The position numbers were made by a program, and so were the translations under genes. A model generated the notes under the pieces. That model saw only the letters and a program-made list of their open reading frames with translations, did no database searches and was not told the origin of the DNA. This document shows positions 5,619 through 8,042 of a DNA stretch of 8,042 nt, piece by piece. Source of the stretch: Bifidobacterium breve. Lineage in GTDB: Bacteria; Actinomycetota; Actinomycetes; S36-B12. The DNA lies in NCBI GenBank assembly GCA_945885645.1, contig CAMCYV010000059.1:1-8042 (forward strand). The letters are read 5' to 3'. How positions within the stretch are numbered: the stretch's first letter is position 1; each line of letters begins with the position of its first letter.

Positions 5619-7085
5619 TTAGACGTCAACGGCGAAGTACTGGGTCTCCAAGAACTCGTGAATTCCGGCGAAACCACCTTCACGGCCTAACCCTGATTCC
5701 TTCATGCCACCAAAAGGTGCGGCCGGGTCAGAAGCGATTCCGCGGTTGATTGCAACCATGCCGGACTCCATTCGGCGGGCAACTTTGATTCCCTCACCGT
5801 TGTCCTTGGCATAGACATAGGACATGAGTCCGTATTCCGTGTCATTTGCCATGCGAACGGCTTCATCGGTGCTGGAAACCGTCACAATCGGTGCAACTGG
5901 ACCAAATATTTCATTGCGGGTCAATACTGATCCGTGCTCAATTCCACGCACAATTCGTGGGGCAACGAATGCACCCTTATCGGGTGCGGTGCCGGCCAGG
6001 GTGATCTGCGCTCCTTCACCTTCCGCCTCGCCGATGAGCTCCAAGATCTTGTCGCGCTCCTTGTCACTCACCATTGCGCCCAACTCGTTAACGGGGTCAG
6101 TACCCGGACCAATTTTAAGTCCGCGTAATGCTGCCTCAAACTTGTCGGCGAATTCGCCACTAATTGACTCGTGAACGTAGAACCTGTTGGCCGCAGTGCA
6201 TGCTGAACCACCATTGCGCATTTTTGCAATCATGGCTCCTTCAACAGCGTGATCAACACTGGACCCTTCAAGAACAATGAACGGCGCATTCCCGCCAAGC
6301 TCCATTGAACTTGGGAGTACTCGATCTGCGGTCTGCTTGAGCAACATCTTGCCAACATAGGTGGATCCAGTAAATGACAAAGTGGCAACACGTGGGTCTG
6401 CGAGTATGGCGCTAGATACTTCACCCGATCGTGAGGTGGTCACTATGTTGACAACACCGGCCGGTGCACCCGCACGCTCAAGGACATTCCCAATCCACAA
6501 TGCGGTCAATGGTGTTTCAGCCGGTGGTTTGACAACGGTGGTGCAGCCGGCAGCCAGTGCAGGGCCCAACTTGCGGGTGATCATGGCTGCAGGGAAATTC
6601 CACGGAGTGATCATGTAAGCAACACCCATTGGCCTGTGGTCAGTAATGATGGTCTTGTCACGATTGGGCGCGTAGCGAAATCCACCCTCAATCCGCGGTG
6701 CTTCTTCAGAAAACCAGCGGAAGAACTCAGCGGCGTAGATCGCTTCACCCATAGCATCACGCCAGGCTTTGCCATTTTCAAGGGCAATGAGTCGAGCGCA
6801 GTCATCGATTTCGGCGACCATAATGTCAAATGCTTTTCGAAGAATTTCGGCGCGAACGCGGGCTGGGGTAATTGACCACGTTTGGAATGCCTCATGGGCC
6901 GCGTCAATCGCTTGAATGCCCTCGGCTACGCCAGCGTCTCCAATCGTAGCCAAGGTGCCGTAGGAGGCCGGATTAATCACGTTAAGCCCTGCAGCCGTCG
7001 CAACCCACTCTCCCCCAATCAATAGGCGAGTTGGGGTGTTGGCGGGTAATGCATCAGAGAGGGCTGTTGTGCTAACTGTGCTCAT
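5619..7085 (-). CDS. gabD: Succinate-semialdehyde dehydrogenase (aldehyde dehydrogenase superfamily)
   Basis: Cytosolic NAD(P)-dependent oxidation of succinate semialdehyde to succinate, the last step of GABA and related catabolism. Of 488 residues, the typical length, ALDH motifs in order are 'TPWNFPAAM' with Asn163, 'VKPPAETP' with Lys186, 'FTGSTYVGK' (238-246), 'ELGGNAP' with general-base Glu262, nucleophile Cys296 in 'GGSACTAANR', 'EIFGPVAP' with Glu392, and 'PFGGMKESGLGREGG' (457-471). Substrate residues known from human SSADH (two Arg and one Ser) appear conserved as Arg171 (MITRK), Arg290 (MRNGG) and Ser452, which argues for SSADH over other ALDHs. The second Cys of the CxC redox switch is replaced by Ala298. 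Ala189 sits where strictly NAD-dependent ALDHs usually have Glu, so NADP use is possible. The ATG at 7085 follows AAAGG by 6 bases. It points toward sdhB; its product feeds SDH. Confidence 0.88.
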   Translation of the reverse strand: MSTVSTTALSDALPANTPTRLLIGGEWVATAAGLNVINPASYGTLATIGDAGVAEGIQAIDAAHEAFQTWSITPARVRAEILRKAFDIMVAEIDDCARLIALENGKAWRDAMGEAIYAAEFFRWFSEEAPRIEGGFRYAPNRDKTIITDHRPMGVAYMITPWNFPAAMITRKLGPALAAGCTTVVKPPAETPLTALWIGNVLERAGAPAGVVNIVTTSRSGEVSSAILADPRVATLSFTGSTYVGKMLLKQTADRVLPSSMELGGNAPFIVLEGSSVDHAVEGAMIAKMRNGGSACTAANRFYVHESISGEFADKFEAALRGLKIGPGTDPVNELGAMVSDKERDKILELIGEAEGEGAQITLAGTAPDKGAFVAPRIVRGIEHGSVLTRNEIFGPVAPIVTVSSTDEAVRMANDTEYGLMSYVYAKDNGEGIKVARRMESGMVAINRGIASDPAAPFGGMKESGLGREGGFAGIHEFLETQYFAVDV

Positions 7086-7091
7086 TTCGGG

Positions 7092-7096
7092 CCTTT
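7092..7096 (-). promoter_or_regulatory. Ribosome binding site for the succinate-semialdehyde dehydrogenase
   Basis: AAAGG on the minus strand, 6 bases before the ATG at 7085. It supports that start over later in-frame codons. Confidence 0.5.
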
Positions 7097-7131
7097 CGTG
7101 GCAGGGGCTGCGCCCTAAACTTAGTGCCGGG

Positions 7132-7151
7132 ACCCTCGCTGTGCCCAGGGT
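7132..7151. repeat. Inverted repeat in the divergent gabD/carboxypeptidase gap (ACCCT-N10-AGGGT)
   Basis: Five-base arms at 7132-7136 and 7147-7151 lie about midway between the two divergent starts (7085 and 7219). The rest of the 133-base gap shows a short GGGC/GCCC stem near 7105-7114 and two TAnnnT boxes, but no gene. A possible operator, or a chance GC-rich palindrome; arms this short are weak evidence. Confidence 0.25.
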
Positions 7152-7203
7152 GTGTCCTAATCCTGACTCGGCAGTGTCTTTTCGCCTATTGGGGCATTGG
7201 GGT

Positions 7204-7209
7204 TAGGGT
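7204..7209 (+). promoter_or_regulatory. Candidate -10 box (TAGGGT) for the carboxypeptidase gene
   Basis: TAGGGT fits TAnnnT and ends 9 bases before the ATG at 7219, implying a leader of only a few bases. GAGAAG at 7211-7216 lies just 2 bases from the ATG, too close for a normal Shine-Dalgarno. No clear -35 is seen. Confidence 0.3.
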
Positions 7210-7218
7210 TGAGAAGTT

Positions 7219-8042
7219 ATGCGTCCACGACATTCTCTTCGGCACGGCTTGCTCGCCGCCAATGCTCTGGCATGCACCGTGGCACTCATTATGGGCCTCT
7301 CCATTGGCGCAGTCCCAGCAGCTGCCGTTCCCGGTGACATCCCCGTAGGCGGAGAGCTGCTCACAGGAAAGGGGGAAATCGTCGCATTGGGTGAGGGAGC
7401 CGATCCGTTGCCCGAAGTGTGGGCAAAGACCTGGGTGGTTGCTAATGCTGACACGGGTGAAATCTTGGCGGCGAAAGGCCCTCACGTGTTACGCGCACCT
7501 GCCAGCACTTTGAAAACCTTGACCGCATTAACGTTGATTCCCCAAATTGACCCTGCCACCATGATTAAAGCGAAAGAGCGAGCGGTCAATACTTACGGCA
7601 ACAGAGTTGGTTTGGTTCGTGGTCGCGAGTACTCCGCTAATGACCTTTTCTACGCACTGCTTCTTCCGAGCGCCAATGATGCCGCGATGGCATTGGCTCA
7701 GGGCGCCGGCAGCGTGAAAACGACTTTGGCGCAAATGAATGAAATTGCGGACTCAGTCGGTGCGCTGGATACCGTCGTAAAAAACCCCAGTGGACTTGAT
7801 GCTCCAGGCCAAGTGTCCAGCGCATACGACCTAGCGACAATAGGCCGCTCGGCATTGGCCTTGCCGTACTTCCGAGAAGTTGTTGCCACCAAAAAGCATG
7901 AGTTTGCAAACAAGAAAAAGTCAAAAACCATCTACACCCAAAATAGGATGTTACTTGGCAATTTCAAAGGAACGATTGGTCTCAAGACTGGCTTCACCAC
8001 GAATGCCGGGCGAACATTTATCGGGGCGGCGGAACGTAAAGG
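7219..8042 (+). CDS. D-alanyl-D-alanine carboxypeptidase, peptidase S11 / PBP5 family (partial, cut by window edge)
   Basis: Secreted penicillin-binding protein that trims the terminal D-Ala from peptidoglycan pentapeptides outside the membrane. The frame is open from 7219 to the window end (274 full codons). Residues 1-36 look like a Sec signal peptide: Arg/His-rich start, hydrophobic core about 11-31, and a likely cut after 'AVPAAA'. The three active-site motifs of serine penicillin-binding proteins are present and in order: Ser96-Thr-Leu-Lys99 (SxxK), Ser151-Ala-Asn153 (SxN) and Lys256-Thr-Gly258 (KTG). 'KNPSGLDAPGQVSSAYDLATIGR' flanks are typical of S11. Spacing between SxxK and SxN (about 55) is usual for the family. 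The C-terminal region, where a membrane anchor would be, is missing. It is divergent from the dehydrogenase and has no visible link to succinate metabolism. Confidence 0.92.
   Translation, partial: MRPRHSLRHGLLAANALACTVALIMGLSIGAVPAAAVPGDIPVGGELLTGKGEIVALGEGADPLPEVWAKTWVVANADTGEILAAKGPHVLRAPASTLKTLTALTLIPQIDPATMIKAKERAVNTYGNRVGLVRGREYSANDLFYALLLPSANDAAMALAQGAGSVKTTLAQMNEIADSVGALDTVVKNPSGLDAPGQVSSAYDLATIGRSALALPYFREVVATKKHEFANKKKSKTIYTQNRMLLGNFKGTIGLKTGFTTNAGRTFIGAAERK

Noticed and set aside
7264..7275. Lipobox (ALAC, Cys19) in the carboxypeptidase signal peptide, suggesting a lipoprotein
   Set aside because: Position -3 is Ala rather than Leu/Val/Ile, the hydrophobic core continues beyond the Cys, and AVPAAA gives a normal Sec cleavage site.

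Overview
The window looks like core chromosome of an actinobacterium, most likely an order Micrococcales-type organism. The base composition looks moderate, in the mid 50s percent GC by eye, rather than very GC-rich. The assignment rests on the SdhC and SdhD anchors, which read as actinobacterial (SdhC 'TLYRG..GMW.WVLHRITG', SdhD 'HGGNGMR..I.DY'), on the sdhC-sdhD-sdhA-sdhB gene order, and on TAnnnT boxes set close to start codons that lack a good Shine-Dalgarno. The taxon below phylum level is inference.

Layout. Bases 1-1997 hold a minus-strand pair. A stand-alone catalytic subunit of a B12-dependent acyl-CoA mutase (methylmalonyl-CoA mutase type) is followed after 12 bases by an amidohydrolase of the TRZ/ATZ/MTA-SAH deaminase kind, which runs off the left edge. 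Bases 1998-2200 are a divergent control region rich in inverted repeats. Bases 2201-5602 are a compact plus-strand succinate dehydrogenase operon, sdhCDAB, with ATGA and TAATG junctions. A minus-strand aldehyde dehydrogenase follows tail-to-tail, with only 16 bases between stops and no clear terminator. It carries the substrate-binding residues of succinate-semialdehyde dehydrogenase (5619-7085). A second divergent gap (7086-7218) separates it from the start of a secreted D-alanyl-D-alanine carboxypeptidase, which runs off the right edge. No gene-free stretch exceeds about 200 bases.

How the genes fit together. Three of the four complete metabolic units meet at succinate. The mutase makes succinyl-CoA from (R)-methylmalonyl-CoA (propionate, odd-chain and branched-chain breakdown). 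The aldehyde dehydrogenase makes succinate from succinate semialdehyde (GABA and related substrates). SDH oxidises succinate to fumarate and passes electrons to the quinone pool. The carboxypeptidase is a cell-wall enzyme with no obvious link. I see no mobile element, RNA gene, CRISPR array or defence system, and nothing that amounts to a new biological system. The findings are modest: gene pairing, specificity residues, a missing second cysteine, and regulatory repeats.
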